Notes under the pieces: model-generated
What the model was told of the DNA's origin: nothing
Seen by the model: only the letters and a program-made list of their open reading frames with translations
Databases searched by the model: none
Translations under genes and position numbers: made by a program
Part shown: one piece after another, positions 27,266 to 36,355 of the stretch
Position numbering within the stretch: the first letter of the stretch is position 1
Layout: each line of letters begins with the position of its first letter
Source of the DNA: Bacteroidetes bacterium UBA2664
Lineage (GTDB): Bacteria > Bacteroidota > Rhodothermia > Balneolales > Balneolaceae
DNA length: 64,000 bases
Reading direction: 5' to 3'
Assembly (NCBI GenBank): GCA_002359315.1
Contig: DEMS01000001.1
Location: forward strand, 1 to 64,000

Positions 27266-28078
27266 ATGCCAATCCCTTTTCATGTAGATGAATTCAAAAA
27301 CAACTCACTCACTGAATGGCTTGGGAGAGAATTTATTTACCTGGATGAGATTGAATCTACAAATAGTTTTTTGAAGAGGTTACCGGCCGACCAATTGAGT
27401 CATGGGACTGTATTATTAACAGATAACCAGACTTCCGGACGCGGACAGTATGAAAAAAAATGGGTCTCAGATCCATTTAAAAATCTAACATTTACAATTG
27501 CATTAAAGCCTAAGATTAATTCAAGCCTTACTCTTCTTACGTTGGCTTGTGCTTCTGCAATTTCAGACGTTTTGCAGAGATACTGCCAAAAGCCCATTCA
27601 GATTAAATGGCCAAATGATATTTTTGCAGGAGAAAAGAAGATGGGAGGTATTCTCACAGAGTCTGTATTTATGGGGAATCGAATTGAACGGGTACTGATT
27701 GGAATTGGGATCAACATCAATCAAACTGAAATAAAACAGTTAAACTCTTACAATTCGTGTTCATTGGCTGATCTATCACAGATGAAGTTTACCAGAGAGG
27801 GACTCTTGAGTGAGTGCCTTACAGAGATCGAAATTATATATGATCATTGGGTACAGTTGAATCCGGTCATGATAAAATCTATTCATTCCAGGCTGATTGG
27901 ATATGGCGAGTGGGTAAAACTACAAGTTTATGATGAGCTACTTCCGTATACATATAAATGCTTAGGGGTGAATGAAAAAGGTGAGTTATTAATGTTGAAT
28001 GAGCAGTTAGATGTTGATAAATTCTCTTATGAGCAAGTTCGAATCGTCCCTATTAAATCAACACTTCAAAAAGTGTAA
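27266..28078 (+). CDS. birA: Biotin--[acetyl-CoA-carboxylase] ligase, monofunctional
   Basis: Attaches biotin to the biotin carboxyl carrier protein of acetyl-CoA carboxylase. The 270-residue protein has the catalytic core: DEIESTNSFLK, the biotinyl-AMP loop SGRGQYEKKW (classically GRGRxxR-W), and KWPNDIF with the conserved Lys, followed by a C-terminal cap domain. There is no N-terminal helix-turn-helix, so it is not a biotin repressor. Its end overlaps the tilS start by about 50 bases in another frame. Confidence 0.93.
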   Translation: MPIPFHVDEFKNNSLTEWLGREFIYLDEIESTNSFLKRLPADQLSHGTVLLTDNQTSGRGQYEKKWVSDPFKNLTFTIALKPKINSSLTLLTLACASAISDVLQRYCQKPIQIKWPNDIFAGEKKMGGILTESVFMGNRIERVLIGIGININQTEIKQLNSYNSCSLADLSQMKFTREGLLSECLTEIEIIYDHWVQLNPVMIKSIHSRLIGYGEWVKLQVYDELLPYTYKCLGVNEKGELLMLNEQLDVDKFSYEQVRIVPIKSTLQKV

Positions 28079-29384
28079 AGAAGCTTATCCGGAACTGGAT
28101 ACTGAGAGAGTCGTTGTTGGTGTCAGTGGCGGACCGGATTCCATGTCTCTTCTCTATCTGCTGCACAGAAATTCTGTTAATACAATTGTTGTTCACTGTA
28201 ATTATCAATTGAGGGACAAATCATCAGATTTGGATCAGGCCTTGGTTGAAGATGTTTGCACTCTTTGGGGGTTGGAGTGCGTATCCGTCCGATTGGAATC
28301 TGATACTGCAAATGCTGGAAATTTTCAGGATTGGGCTCGAAATGAGCGGTATCGAATATTTCAGGATATCCAAAATGAGTATAAAGCTGCCTACATCTTA
28401 ACTGCTCATCATGAAGATGATCAGATAGAGACCATTTTTCAAAAAATATTAAGGGGTGCAGGATTAACTTCATGGAAGGGGATGAGACTGCTGGAAGGTG
28501 TATTGATGCGGCCTTTATTGGAAGTTTCACGCAGTGATATTATGTCGTTCGTACAGGAGTTTAATATTCCCTATCGAATTGACGGGTCGAACGAAGAGTC
28601 AACATATGCAAGGAATTTTATACGAAATCAGTGGTTTCCGGAAGTTAATCGCCTGTTTCCGGGTTGGAAATCAAACATGTTGCAATTGCCTGAACGTGCA
28701 GAGGAGTACAGGGAGATGTCTGATATGATTCTCACTCAATTATTGGATCGTCCGGGTCATCTGAACCGGGAAAAATTCCTGTCATTAAAAGAGCGGCTGA
28801 AACCGGTTTTAATGCATCGATTTATACAAATCAGCAGACATCCCGTGGAAGTGAGTACGGGGTTTTTGTCTAATCTTGAAGGTCTTAAAAACCTGCAAAC
28901 CGGAAAAAGAATTCAAATTACAGAATCGATCTTTCTGCTGCGTGAAAGAGATCATTTTATTCTCTATAAAGAGAGTGAATCGAAAGAATCAGATGTTGTA
29001 ATTGAGGATCAGGATTTAGATAATGGACTCTCACTTTTTGGTTTCGATTGGTATATCGACAATGAATTCAGTTCATTGGATCGATCCAAAATTCAACTTG
29101 ATTATCAGGAATTACTCTTTCCATTAACTGTAAGATATTGGAAGGCAGGAGATCAAATTCAACCTTTAGGGATGAAAGGACGGCAGAATGTTTCGGATCT
29201 TCTCACAAATTATAAAGTATCTGCAAAATCGAAAAAACAGGCAAAAGTGGTGGAGTCTTTTGATGGAACCGTTTATGCAGTTATATTCCCCGACGGATTT
29301 AAAAACGGGCAGTTTGGGGTAATATCTGAGAAAGTTCGTTGTAGCGAAGAGACATTTAAAACGTTAACAATAGCAATAATTTAA
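28029..29384 (+). CDS. tilS: tRNA(Ile)-lysidine synthetase
   Basis: Converts C34 of the CAU-anticodon tRNA-Ile to lysidine so that it reads AUA. The N-type ATP pyrophosphatase P-loop is VVVGVSGGPDSMSLLY, followed by the family motifs HCNYQLR, ARNERY and AHHEDDQIETI. The C-terminal TilS domain runs through WKAGDQIQPLGMKGRQNVSDLL. I favour the ATG at 28029 (about 451 residues). An ATG 18 bases upstream at 28011 is also possible. The start lies inside the 3' end of birA, which suggests co-translation; hpt follows after 3 bases. Confidence 0.94.
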   Translation: MSKFESSLLNQHFKKCKEAYPELDTERVVVGVSGGPDSMSLLYLLHRNSVNTIVVHCNYQLRDKSSDLDQALVEDVCTLWGLECVSVRLESDTANAGNFQDWARNERYRIFQDIQNEYKAAYILTAHHEDDQIETIFQKILRGAGLTSWKGMRLLEGVLMRPLLEVSRSDIMSFVQEFNIPYRIDGSNEESTYARNFIRNQWFPEVNRLFPGWKSNMLQLPERAEEYREMSDMILTQLLDRPGHLNREKFLSLKERLKPVLMHRFIQISRHPVEVSTGFLSNLEGLKNLQTGKRIQITESIFLLRERDHFILYKESESKESDVVIEDQDLDNGLSLFGFDWYIDNEFSSLDRSKIQLDYQELLFPLTVRYWKAGDQIQPLGMKGRQNVSDLLTNYKVSAKSKKQAKVVESFDGTVYAVIFPDGFKNGQFGVISEKVRCSEETFKTLTIAII

Positions 29385-29387
29385 TTT

Positions 29388-29942
29388 ATGGATCTGTATC
29401 AACCGGAGACCATTCATGTAAATGGGGAGAAATTCAGAGTATATTTGACTCACGAAGAGATCCAGCAGCGAATTAAACAGTTAGGAAATCAGATTAGTAT
29501 AGATCTAAAAGATAAGCGTCCGATATTTATTGGTGTTTTGAACGGGGCTTATATCTTTCTGGCTGATTTAATGCGATATGTATCTATTCCCTGTGAGGTC
29601 GATTTTCTCAAATTGAGCAGTTATGGAGATGAGAAAGTCTCATCCGGTCAAGTGCAAGACTTGAAAGAGATCAATGCTCAGATAAAAGGGAGGCATGTGA
29701 TTCTGGTAGAGGACATCATTGATACCGGCCTTTCTATGAAGTATCTTGTTGAAAAATTGAAACGTTTGGAACCTGCATCACTCTCTGTTGCAACCATGCT
29801 ACACAAAACAGAAGCTACAAAACATGAGGTTCAAATTGATTATGTAGGATTCAAAATACCAAATTTATTTGTGCTGGGTTATGGTTTGGACTATGCACAG
29901 GAAGGCCGGAATTTGGCTCAAATTTATATTCTGGAAGAGTAG
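29388..29942 (+). CDS. hpt: Hypoxanthine phosphoribosyltransferase
   Basis: Salvages hypoxanthine and guanine to IMP and GMP with PRPP. The 184-residue type I phosphoribosyltransferase carries the PRPP loop VILVEDIIDTGLSMKYL and the C-terminal FVLGYGLDYAQEGRNL segment typical of HPRT. The tilS-hpt order, often with ftsH after it, is common in bacteria; here a tRNA gene follows instead. Confidence 0.94.
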   Translation: MDLYQPETIHVNGEKFRVYLTHEEIQQRIKQLGNQISIDLKDKRPIFIGVLNGAYIFLADLMRYVSIPCEVDFLKLSSYGDEKVSSGQVQDLKEINAQIKGRHVILVEDIIDTGLSMKYLVEKLKRLEPASLSVATMLHKTEATKHEVQIDYVGFKIPNLFVLGYGLDYAQEGRNLAQIYILEE

Positions 29943-30048
29943 ATATTTTGCAGGAACTATCAATTAAATATTTATCAATTCAAGGTTGCAAAGGCCTTTG
30001 AAAGGTTGCTATATTTAAGACTATCGAATTTTTTTGATTTCACCACAT

Positions 30049-30136
30049 GGAGAGATGGCTGAGTGGTCGAAAGCGCTCCCCTGCTAAGGGAGTATACTTC
30101 AAAAGGGTATCGAGGGTTCGAATCCCTCTCTCTCCG
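30049..30136 (+). tRNA. tRNA-Ser (anticodon GCU)
   Basis: Class II tRNA of 88 bases. The acceptor stem is GGAGAGA/TCTCTCC (30049-30055, 30129-30135) and the D-arm TGGCTGAGTGGTCGAAAGC. The anticodon loop CTGCTAA has a CTCCC/GGGAG stem. A long variable arm precedes the T-arm with GTTCGAAT. The discriminator base is G30136. CCA is not encoded (CAC follows). It reads AGC and AGU codons. Confidence 0.96.
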
Positions 30137-30145
30137 CACAGAACT

Positions 30146-30185
30146 GCCGATTATTGCTCTTAAAGAGGGATAATCGGCTTTTTTT
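30146..30185 (+). terminator. Intrinsic terminator after tRNA-Ser
   Basis: Stem GCCGATTAT (30146-30154) with ATAATCGGC (30170-30178), an inner CTCT/AGAG pair, and T7 (30179-30185). Confidence 0.92.
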
Positions 30186-30300
30186 ATTTATTAGAATCGA
30201 CTCATTATTTTAACACTGAATAATTTCTTTAAGAATAGTTTGTTTAGGGCTGGAGTGAGTCCGTATTTATTACTCCGGTTGTTACCCAATTTTTTAGATC

Positions 30301-30390
30301 ATGTTTATAAACGAATTATTGAAAAAACGGTTAGAAAAGCGAAGTAAATTGGTCAGGAATAATGGAGTCGATATAAACACTAATCATTGA
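30301..30390 (+). CDS. Possible 29-residue basic peptide upstream of the UPF0316 gene
   Basis: A short ORF beginning MFINELLKKRLEKRSK and rich in Lys and Arg, with its stop one base before the ATG of the UPF0316 gene. Tight coupling suggests either a leader ORF or chance. There is no recognisable family and no clear ribosome binding site. Confidence 0.25.
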   Translation: MFINELLKKRLEKRSKLVRNNGVDINTNH

Positions 30391-30391
30391 G

Positions 30392-30997
30392 ATGATAGAA
30401 CCCGGTTTTATATACTTTTTATTATTAGAATTCATTCCTGCTGCCTTCATTCCCGTGTTTATTTATTTCGCACGAATATTGGATGTAAGCATGGGTACGC
30501 TCCGCATCATGTTTATCTCTAAAGGATTTCGGGGCAAAGCAACGCTGCTGGGTTTCGTGGAAGTTTTGATATGGATCGTGATTGTGGCTCAAATATTTTC
30601 GAATTTGGACAATTGGATGAACTATGTTGCCTATGCGGGTGGATTTGCAACCGGAAATTTTATAGGTATGACCATCGAAGAGCGCATGAAAATGGGTGTC
30701 CAAATATTCAGGATCATTGTTGGAGAGGGTAGTGCAGATCTCATAGATGCTCTTCGAGGGAATGACTTTCGCATCACTTCGGTCAATGGTGAAGGTGTTT
30801 ATGGCCCGGTGAAAGTCATTTTTACGGTTGCAAAACGAAAACGATGGTCAGAACTTTCTGACATTGTAAATAAGTATGCACCCAATGCCTTTTACTCAGT
30901 GGAAGATGTAAAACATGTATCTCAAATTGATGAAGTGCCTTATTCCCAAAAAGATGATATAATGACCAGAATGCTTAAGCTGAAGAAAAGCATTTAA
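30392..30997 (+). CDS. UPF0316 membrane protein (DUF5698 plus DUF2179)
   Basis: A 201-residue inner-membrane protein of unknown function. The N-terminal half has three hydrophobic helices with the family segment FIYFARILDVSMGTLRIMFI and the following acidic IEERMKMG (DUF5698). The C-terminal half (about 108-185) is a soluble DUF2179 domain, SADLIDALRGNDFRITSVNG onward. DUF2179 domains in other proteins are thought to bind small ligands. It is convergent with the nitrilase-family gene; the 113-base gap contains inverted CTTTTCA repeats. Confidence 0.87.
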   Translation: MIEPGFIYFLLLEFIPAAFIPVFIYFARILDVSMGTLRIMFISKGFRGKATLLGFVEVLIWIVIVAQIFSNLDNWMNYVAYAGGFATGNFIGMTIEERMKMGVQIFRIIVGEGSADLIDALRGNDFRITSVNGEGVYGPVKVIFTVAKRKRWSELSDIVNKYAPNAFYSVEDVKHVSQIDEVPYSQKDDIMTRMLKLKKSI

Positions 30998-31002
30998 TAG
31001 GC

Positions 31003-31109
31003 GTGAAAAGTGAAAAGGGAAAAGATTTGACCCGAAGAAGTAATTAGACTGTATTAAAAATATGCTGTTTAACCTAAATACTTTTCACTTCTAACTTTTC
31101 ACTTTTCAC
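31003..31109. repeat. Inverted CTTTTCA heptamer arrays between convergent genes
   Basis: GTGAAAAGTGAAAAG (31003-31017) is the exact reverse complement of CTTTTCACTTTTCAC (31095-31109); a further CTTTTCA lies at 31081-31087. The arms are 77 bases apart, between the stops of the UPF0316 and nitrilase-family genes, and could fold as a long hairpin on either strand. The heptamer also occurs at 11995-12008. Confidence 0.75.
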
Positions 31110-31110
31110 T

Positions 31111-32067
31111 CTAGTCACTTTTTTGATTCAGCCATGAAACGGAAAGATTTGCTTCATGCTTCTCTACAAGGATTTTGCTATAGAGTTCACTTCGTCGAGC
31201 ATTTTTATACCGGTGACCACCGGCATCTTTTAATTTAGATGCAGTAATAGTAGCAATTGAATAGTCATTATCCAGTTTCCGGCACTCAGTGATGATATCA
31301 CCAAATGGATCAAGAATCATGGAGCATCCGTTTTTGAGTTGATCGGCATCCATTCCAATCGGATTTGCGAAGACAACGTAACAAGCATTGTCATAAGCAC
31401 GCGCAGGCAGCCATTTCATCAGCCACTGGCGTCCTTTGAGTCCATCGAATTCAATTCGCAGGGAGGTCGGGTCTTTATGGCGCCTTTCCCATAATTCCGG
31501 GTCCACAAATCCGGCCCCCGGTCTGGTGGAGGGTGTGCACATTGTAACATGTGGCATAAATATGATATCTGCACCCAACAGATTGGTTGCCCTGACATTC
31601 TCAATAATATTATTATCATAACAGATCAAAATCCCGCAAGTCCATCCATACAGTTCAAAAAGTGTGTATTGATCGCCGGCTGATAAATATTGGCTTATAA
31701 ATGGATGTAATTTTCGATGTTTTGCCAACACTCCATCTCTATTTACTGCTATATAGGAGTTGTAAACGCGGTCGTTATGATCCTTTTCAAAAAGGCCTGC
31801 CAGAATGGTAATATCAAATTCATCCGCAATATCCCTTAGAGTCTCTACAGAAGGGCCATCCGGAACAAATTCAGCAAGTTCAAGCAGTTCGTTTTTGGAA
31901 AGGGATTTCGCAATGGTATACCCGCTTATACAACACTCATGAAAAACAACAACATTTGCGCCATCTTCTGCTGATTTGCCACATATACGCCTTATTTCAG
32001 ACAAATTGTACTTCTTGTCCATACTCCGATGTTCAAACTGAACAGTGGCAATTTTCAAATTTTTCAT
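31111..32067 (-). CDS. Carbon-nitrogen hydrolase (nitrilase superfamily)
   Basis: A 318-residue cytoplasmic amidase-type enzyme of the nitrilase superfamily. The catalytic Glu44 (VVFHECC), Lys (AKHRKLHPF) and Cys (GILICYDNN) are all present. The segment after the Cys reads NNIIENVR rather than the more usual xxxPE, a modest divergence. Family members hydrolyse amides, ureido compounds or nitriles. The substrate cannot be assigned, and the neighbours (YjbQ, an SDR) do not settle it. It has its own 197-base upstream gap, in which I see no element that I can support. Confidence 0.87.
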   Translation of the reverse strand: MKNLKIATVQFEHRSMDKKYNLSEIRRICGKSAEDGANVVVFHECCISGYTIAKSLSKNELLELAEFVPDGPSVETLRDIADEFDITILAGLFEKDHNDRVYNSYIAVNRDGVLAKHRKLHPFISQYLSAGDQYTLFELYGWTCGILICYDNNIIENVRATNLLGADIIFMPHVTMCTPSTRPGAGFVDPELWERRHKDPTSLRIEFDGLKGRQWLMKWLPARAYDNACYVVFANPIGMDADQLKNGCSMILDPFGDIITECRKLDNDYSIATITASKLKDAGGHRYKNARRSELYSKILVEKHEANLSVSWLNQKSD

Positions 32068-32264
32068 ATTTGGGATGATTTTACAGAATAATATTCAATC
32101 AGATTAGAGTCCATTCAAGGGATCAGTTCATAACAAAGTAATCGGTTCAATCTCTTAAATCAAAATCATGCAACAAGAGAATCATTCTGAATCGAAACAT
32201 GCTACAGTTATCATAATCAGTGATATAAAACTATTGTGATTTTATATTATAAGTTTCTGAAGCC

Positions 32265-32687
32265 TTAATCACCCATTAGTGTTACTACAAGATTTCTGGG
32301 GCGGGCATGATTACGGTGTTCACACAGGTATATTCCCTGCCATGTACCCAGATTGAACTGTCCTTTGGTTATAGGTATTGTGACTGAATGACCAAGGATT
32401 GAGCTCTTCAAGTGAGAGGTCATATCATCATTCCCTTCGTAGTTGTGTTCAAAGAGCGACGGATCTTCAGGCACCATTCGGTTAAAGTGTGTTTCAAAGT
32501 CATGACGTACGGTTGGATCTGCATTTTCATTGATGGTTAATCCAGCGCTGGTGTGCTTTATATGAATATGTGCCAAACCGGTTTTTATAGACGCTAATTC
32601 CGGAATCCGGTTCAATATTTCTGATGTGATAAGATGAAATCCGCGGGGTTTGACGGGGAGTTGAATTTCTTTCTGTATCCAGGCCAT
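32265..32687 (-). CDS. YjbQ-family (UPF0047) secondary thiamine-phosphate synthase-like protein
   Basis: A 140-residue single-domain protein of the YjbQ family. Signature motifs are HIHIKHTSAGLTINENADPT and the C-terminal GTWQGIYLCEHRNHARPRN. Conserved His, Glu and Arg residues line its presumed active site. Members can show weak thiamine-phosphate synthase activity, but the true role is debated. Length is normal. It lies between the nitrilase-family and SDR genes on the same strand with spacers of 197 and 169 bases, so co-transcription is uncertain. Confidence 0.9.
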   Translation of the reverse strand: MAWIQKEIQLPVKPRGFHLITSEILNRIPELASIKTGLAHIHIKHTSAGLTINENADPTVRHDFETHFNRMVPEDPSLFEHNYEGNDDMTSHLKSSILGHSVTIPITKGQFNLGTWQGIYLCEHRNHARPRNLVVTLMGD

Positions 32688-32856
32688 AAATTGTGATTCT
32701 GTTAAAATTTGGATTATTTCAGCTTGATTTCTGACTCATACGGTTTAGATTCTGACTAAGACAGACTGAATACGGATTGGTTTAGTTTTGATGTTGATTC
32801 GTTCAGCTTGACTTCTGAGTGTATGGTTGCTTCTCATTGTTTAAATATCGAATAAA

Positions 32857-33633
32857 TTACCCAAACAGGCCTGCTACAATTCCACCATCATGACTTATAG
32901 TCTGTCCTGTGACATACCCACTATGCGGTGAAAGCAACCATGCAGCCAATGAGGCAAACTCTTCTGCAGTTCCCATCCTTCCGACCGGTATATTTGAAAT
33001 GAGCTCAGACTTTGCCTGGTCAAACGGAATCCCTTTTGTACTGCTATTGTTTTTAATAACTCGCTCAATAGCAGGGGTTTCATGAGAACCGGGGGCTAAC
33101 AGATTCACGGTTACCCCACTATCTGCGATTTCAAGTGCAAGGGATTTGGCAAATCCTGCTATTCCCGCCCGAAAGGCGTTACTCAATACTAATGCAGGCA
33201 GAGGCTGTTTTACGGTCTGGCTCTCGATAAATACCATTCGTCCATATCTTGATTCCTTCAGAATGGGGGCGATCCGTAATGCGAGATCTATTTTCCAGCG
33301 CATTACCAATTGCCAGGCAGAATCCCAATCTTTCATATCTGTCTGAAGGGGTGTTCCGGTAGGCGGTCCGCCTGCATTAAAAACGATCCCGTGAAGGGGA
33401 CTGTTTTTAGCACTTTTTTCAATTTGATCCAAAGTTTCACGATAGATTAGACTGCCTTCGATAATTTCTGCCTTCTCACCGAAGTGATGAAACTGTTCTC
33501 TTAGTTGTTCACCTCTTCGGGCAACGATTACGACAGAGGCTCCTTCAATTAGAAGTTGTTTTGCAATCGCATGACCAAACCCGCTGCTTGCCCCACAAAT
33601 GATAAAACGTTGATTAGATATTTTTAAATCCAT
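32857..33633 (-). CDS. Atypical short-chain dehydrogenase/reductase
   Basis: A 258-residue SDR-fold protein. The dinucleotide motif GASSGFGHAI (14-23) and the NAG motif (FNAGG, 86-90) are present, as is a catalytic-position Ser138. The YxxxK pair that should lie about 13 residues on is replaced by Ser151 and Arg155 (SNAFRAG). The C-terminus (GQTISHDGGIVAGLFG) matches the family. This resembles a known FabG-like subgroup that lacks the full catalytic tetrad. Classical reductase activity is therefore doubtful; a binding or different catalytic role is possible. Confidence 0.85.
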   Translation of the reverse strand: MDLKISNQRFIICGASSGFGHAIAKQLLIEGASVVIVARRGEQLREQFHHFGEKAEIIEGSLIYRETLDQIEKSAKNSPLHGIVFNAGGPPTGTPLQTDMKDWDSAWQLVMRWKIDLALRIAPILKESRYGRMVFIESQTVKQPLPALVLSNAFRAGIAGFAKSLALEIADSGVTVNLLAPGSHETPAIERVIKNNSSTKGIPFDQAKSELISNIPVGRMGTAEEFASLAAWLLSPHSGYVTGQTISHDGGIVAGLFG

Positions 33634-33928
33634 GATTTGAATGAGTTATTCGTGTAACCTTCTTGTTTAAAATTCTCTTCTTTAATGATTTAAACCCATA
33701 AAATGATAACACAGGGAATATACGAATGCTTCTGTTTGAATAAATCCCATCTGATTAAATGTAAAATAATATATACAGTCCAAATTTACACTGGATTAGT
33801 AAGATTGTTAAATAACTGATAAAACAAGAATTTAAGTGATATATTTATTACTCATTTCGCAACTGACTACCTTCACTGATCCGGATCGGTTCTCTTGCAA
33901 CTGTTTAAATATATTTTTATCTGATGTT

Positions 33929-36148
33929 ATGAAAATTTTGATAGCACTTGGACTCTTTATACTGATTATACCTCAGACAGCAATTTCGCAAACCCAAGAG
34001 GCCATTCCCATCACAAGAATTACCGAACCTATAACTTTGGATGGTTTGAGTACTGAATTGGCATGGGAAGATGTGGAATCTTTTCCAATGGTTATACATG
34101 AACCCATTTTTGGAGCGGAACCTACGGAGAGAACCGAAATGCTGGCTGCGTATGATGACGAATACATCTATTTTGCAATGCGTGGTTATGATTCAAATCC
34201 GGAGAGGATACGTGGAAATGTATTGATCAGAGATCGATTTGGCAGTGATGATTATTTTGAAGTGATGATTGATACGTTCAATGACAATGAAAATGCAATG
34301 ATTTTCACTACAAACCCCAATGGTATCCGAAGGGATGTCGCGATATCCAATGATGCGACCGGTCCTGTTGGTTCATGGTTAAATCCGGATTTCAACACTT
34401 TTTGGGATACAGCAGTAACGAGGAATCAAGAGGGATGGTTTGCAGAGGTTAGAATTCCATTTTCAAGTTTAAGATTTCAGGACGATAATGGAAGGGTTGT
34501 TATGGGCTTATCAATGCATCGAATTATCGTGAGAAAGACTGAAAGAGCCATCTTCCCGGCGATTGAGCCCAACACAAATTTTGCATATTTAAAACCTTCC
34601 CGAATGCAAAAGATCGTGCTGGAAGGAGTTGAGAGTCAGCGTCCGGTGTACATTAGACCCTATGTTTTAGGCGGAATCGAGAGATTAAGTGAGATACTTC
34701 CGGACGACTCTGGGTATACATTCAAGAATAGCAGAATGACTGAAGCAGGATTGGATGTAAAATATGGATTAACAAATAATCTCACATTAGATCTCACTGT
34801 AAATACAGATTTTGCTCAGGTTGAGGCAGACGATCAGCAAGTAAATCTGAGCCGTTTTTCACTATTTTTTCCGGAAAAAAGACAGTTTTTCCAGGAGAGA
34901 GCCGGTTTATTTGAATTTCGAACCGGTGGACAAAGCCGACTGTTTCACAGTAGAAGAATCGGTTTAACGGGTGATGGGGAAATGGTGCGCATTTTGGGCG
35001 GAGCAAGAGTCGTAGGGAAAGTGGGGGAGTGGGATGTGGGCTTACTGAATATGCAAACCGACAGGCAGGGAAATCAGGCTGCAGAGAACTTTGGTGCGAT
35101 TCGGCTCCGGCGTCAGGTTTTTAATCCATATTCTTACGCAGGACTGATTGCAACCAGCCGAATTGGTGTAGATGGGCAATATAATATGGCGTATGGTGTG
35201 GATGGCTCTTTTCGTCTCTATGGGGATGATTATCTGACATTTCAGTGGGCTCATACCTTTGATGAAACGGAAGGATTTCAACGCAGTTCCAGTCCATCCG
35301 AAAGCGGCAGAATCTCAGCAGCGTTTGAAAGACGGCTGCAGGACGGTTTTGGATATGAAACCGGTTTCGTTTGGTCAGGCCCGGACTATAATCCGGGTAT
35401 GGGTTTTATCCAACGAACAGATTTTACCCAATTTAGCCAGGAGTTGTCTTATACGTATCGACATGGTGAGGAATCACGGTTTATATCAAATGGTGTATCT
35501 CTTGAGGCAGAACTTTTTTATAGAAATATCGGGTGGGATATTGAAACAGTTCAGGTTGAATCTGATTGGGGCTTTCTTCTTAAGTCAGGAAACCAAGGCT
35601 CACTGGGTTTACGTATGACACAAGAAAACCTGCTTTTTTCTTTTAATCTCGATCAGGAAACAGTCATATCAGCAGGCGATTATACGTTTTATCAATTAAG
35701 AGGATCCTACTCAATGTCGAGGGCCGGACTATTTCGAATGTCCGCAAATGCAGAAATTGGAGAATTTTATGACGGTGAGGGTGCTTCAATTTCGCTTCAG
35801 CCTAGCTGGAATGTCTCACCACACCTGGAACTCGGAGGTTCATATAATTTTGTATATGTAGATTTCGCAGACCGAAATCAACAATTCACTTCTCATCTGG
35901 CGCGTTTGAGATTGGGAATACCATTTAACACTCAGGTATCTACGAATCTATTTCTTCAATACAATAGTGTTACGGACTCATTCTCTACGAATGCAAGATT
36001 TCGATATAACTTCCGTGAAGGAAATGATCTATGGATTGTATATAACGAAGATCTAAATACGAATACCCGGCCTTATATGTTACCTGAAATGCCCCGCAGC
36101 CGGTTTCGTACCTTTATGATAAAGTATACCCATACGTTTATTATTTGA
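33929..36148 (+). CDS. DUF5916 protein: CBM9-like domain plus outer-membrane barrel (paralog)
   Basis: A 739-residue outer-membrane protein, paralogous to that at 13387. The ATG at 33929 gives a good signal peptide (KILIALGLFILIIPQTAISQ); an upstream GTG at 33836 would bury it behind 31 unconserved residues. The CBM9-like domain (about 25-200) starts TRITEPITLDGLSTELAWED and is followed by the barrel with TDFAQVEADDQQVNLSRFSLFFPEKR-type signature (about 300) and the terminal strand KYTHTFII. Function is unknown. It is monocistronic, unlike its paralog. The 295-base gap to the SDR gene is AT-rich and holds nothing else that I can support. Confidence 0.87.
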   Translation: MKILIALGLFILIIPQTAISQTQEAIPITRITEPITLDGLSTELAWEDVESFPMVIHEPIFGAEPTERTEMLAAYDDEYIYFAMRGYDSNPERIRGNVLIRDRFGSDDYFEVMIDTFNDNENAMIFTTNPNGIRRDVAISNDATGPVGSWLNPDFNTFWDTAVTRNQEGWFAEVRIPFSSLRFQDDNGRVVMGLSMHRIIVRKTERAIFPAIEPNTNFAYLKPSRMQKIVLEGVESQRPVYIRPYVLGGIERLSEILPDDSGYTFKNSRMTEAGLDVKYGLTNNLTLDLTVNTDFAQVEADDQQVNLSRFSLFFPEKRQFFQERAGLFEFRTGGQSRLFHSRRIGLTGDGEMVRILGGARVVGKVGEWDVGLLNMQTDRQGNQAAENFGAIRLRRQVFNPYSYAGLIATSRIGVDGQYNMAYGVDGSFRLYGDDYLTFQWAHTFDETEGFQRSSSPSESGRISAAFERRLQDGFGYETGFVWSGPDYNPGMGFIQRTDFTQFSQELSYTYRHGEESRFISNGVSLEAELFYRNIGWDIETVQVESDWGFLLKSGNQGSLGLRMTQENLLFSFNLDQETVISAGDYTFYQLRGSYSMSRAGLFRMSANAEIGEFYDGEGASISLQPSWNVSPHLELGGSYNFVYVDFADRNQQFTSHLARLRLGIPFNTQVSTNLFLQYNSVTDSFSTNARFRYNFREGNDLWIVYNEDLNTNTRPYMLPEMPRSRFRTFMIKYTHTFII

Positions 36149-36355
36149 TGGGACAGACGAATAAATACGACTCCATGTTTTAATACGTTTTGTAGTCTGA
36201 GTTTGCACTCTTTTCTGTAGTCTGATATTTCATAAATATGTTCAATAGTCTTATAACTAATTGAAATAAACTGTATATTTAAGGCTGTCCATTTTTCGAT
36301 TTTTAATCTATTAAATGGTTCACATTCATTTGATGAACTCACTTTACAATAAATT

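Noticed and set aside
33836..33928. Upstream GTG start for the second DUF5916 protein
   Set aside because: It would place 31 unconserved residues before an otherwise good signal peptide; ATG 33929 is preferred.
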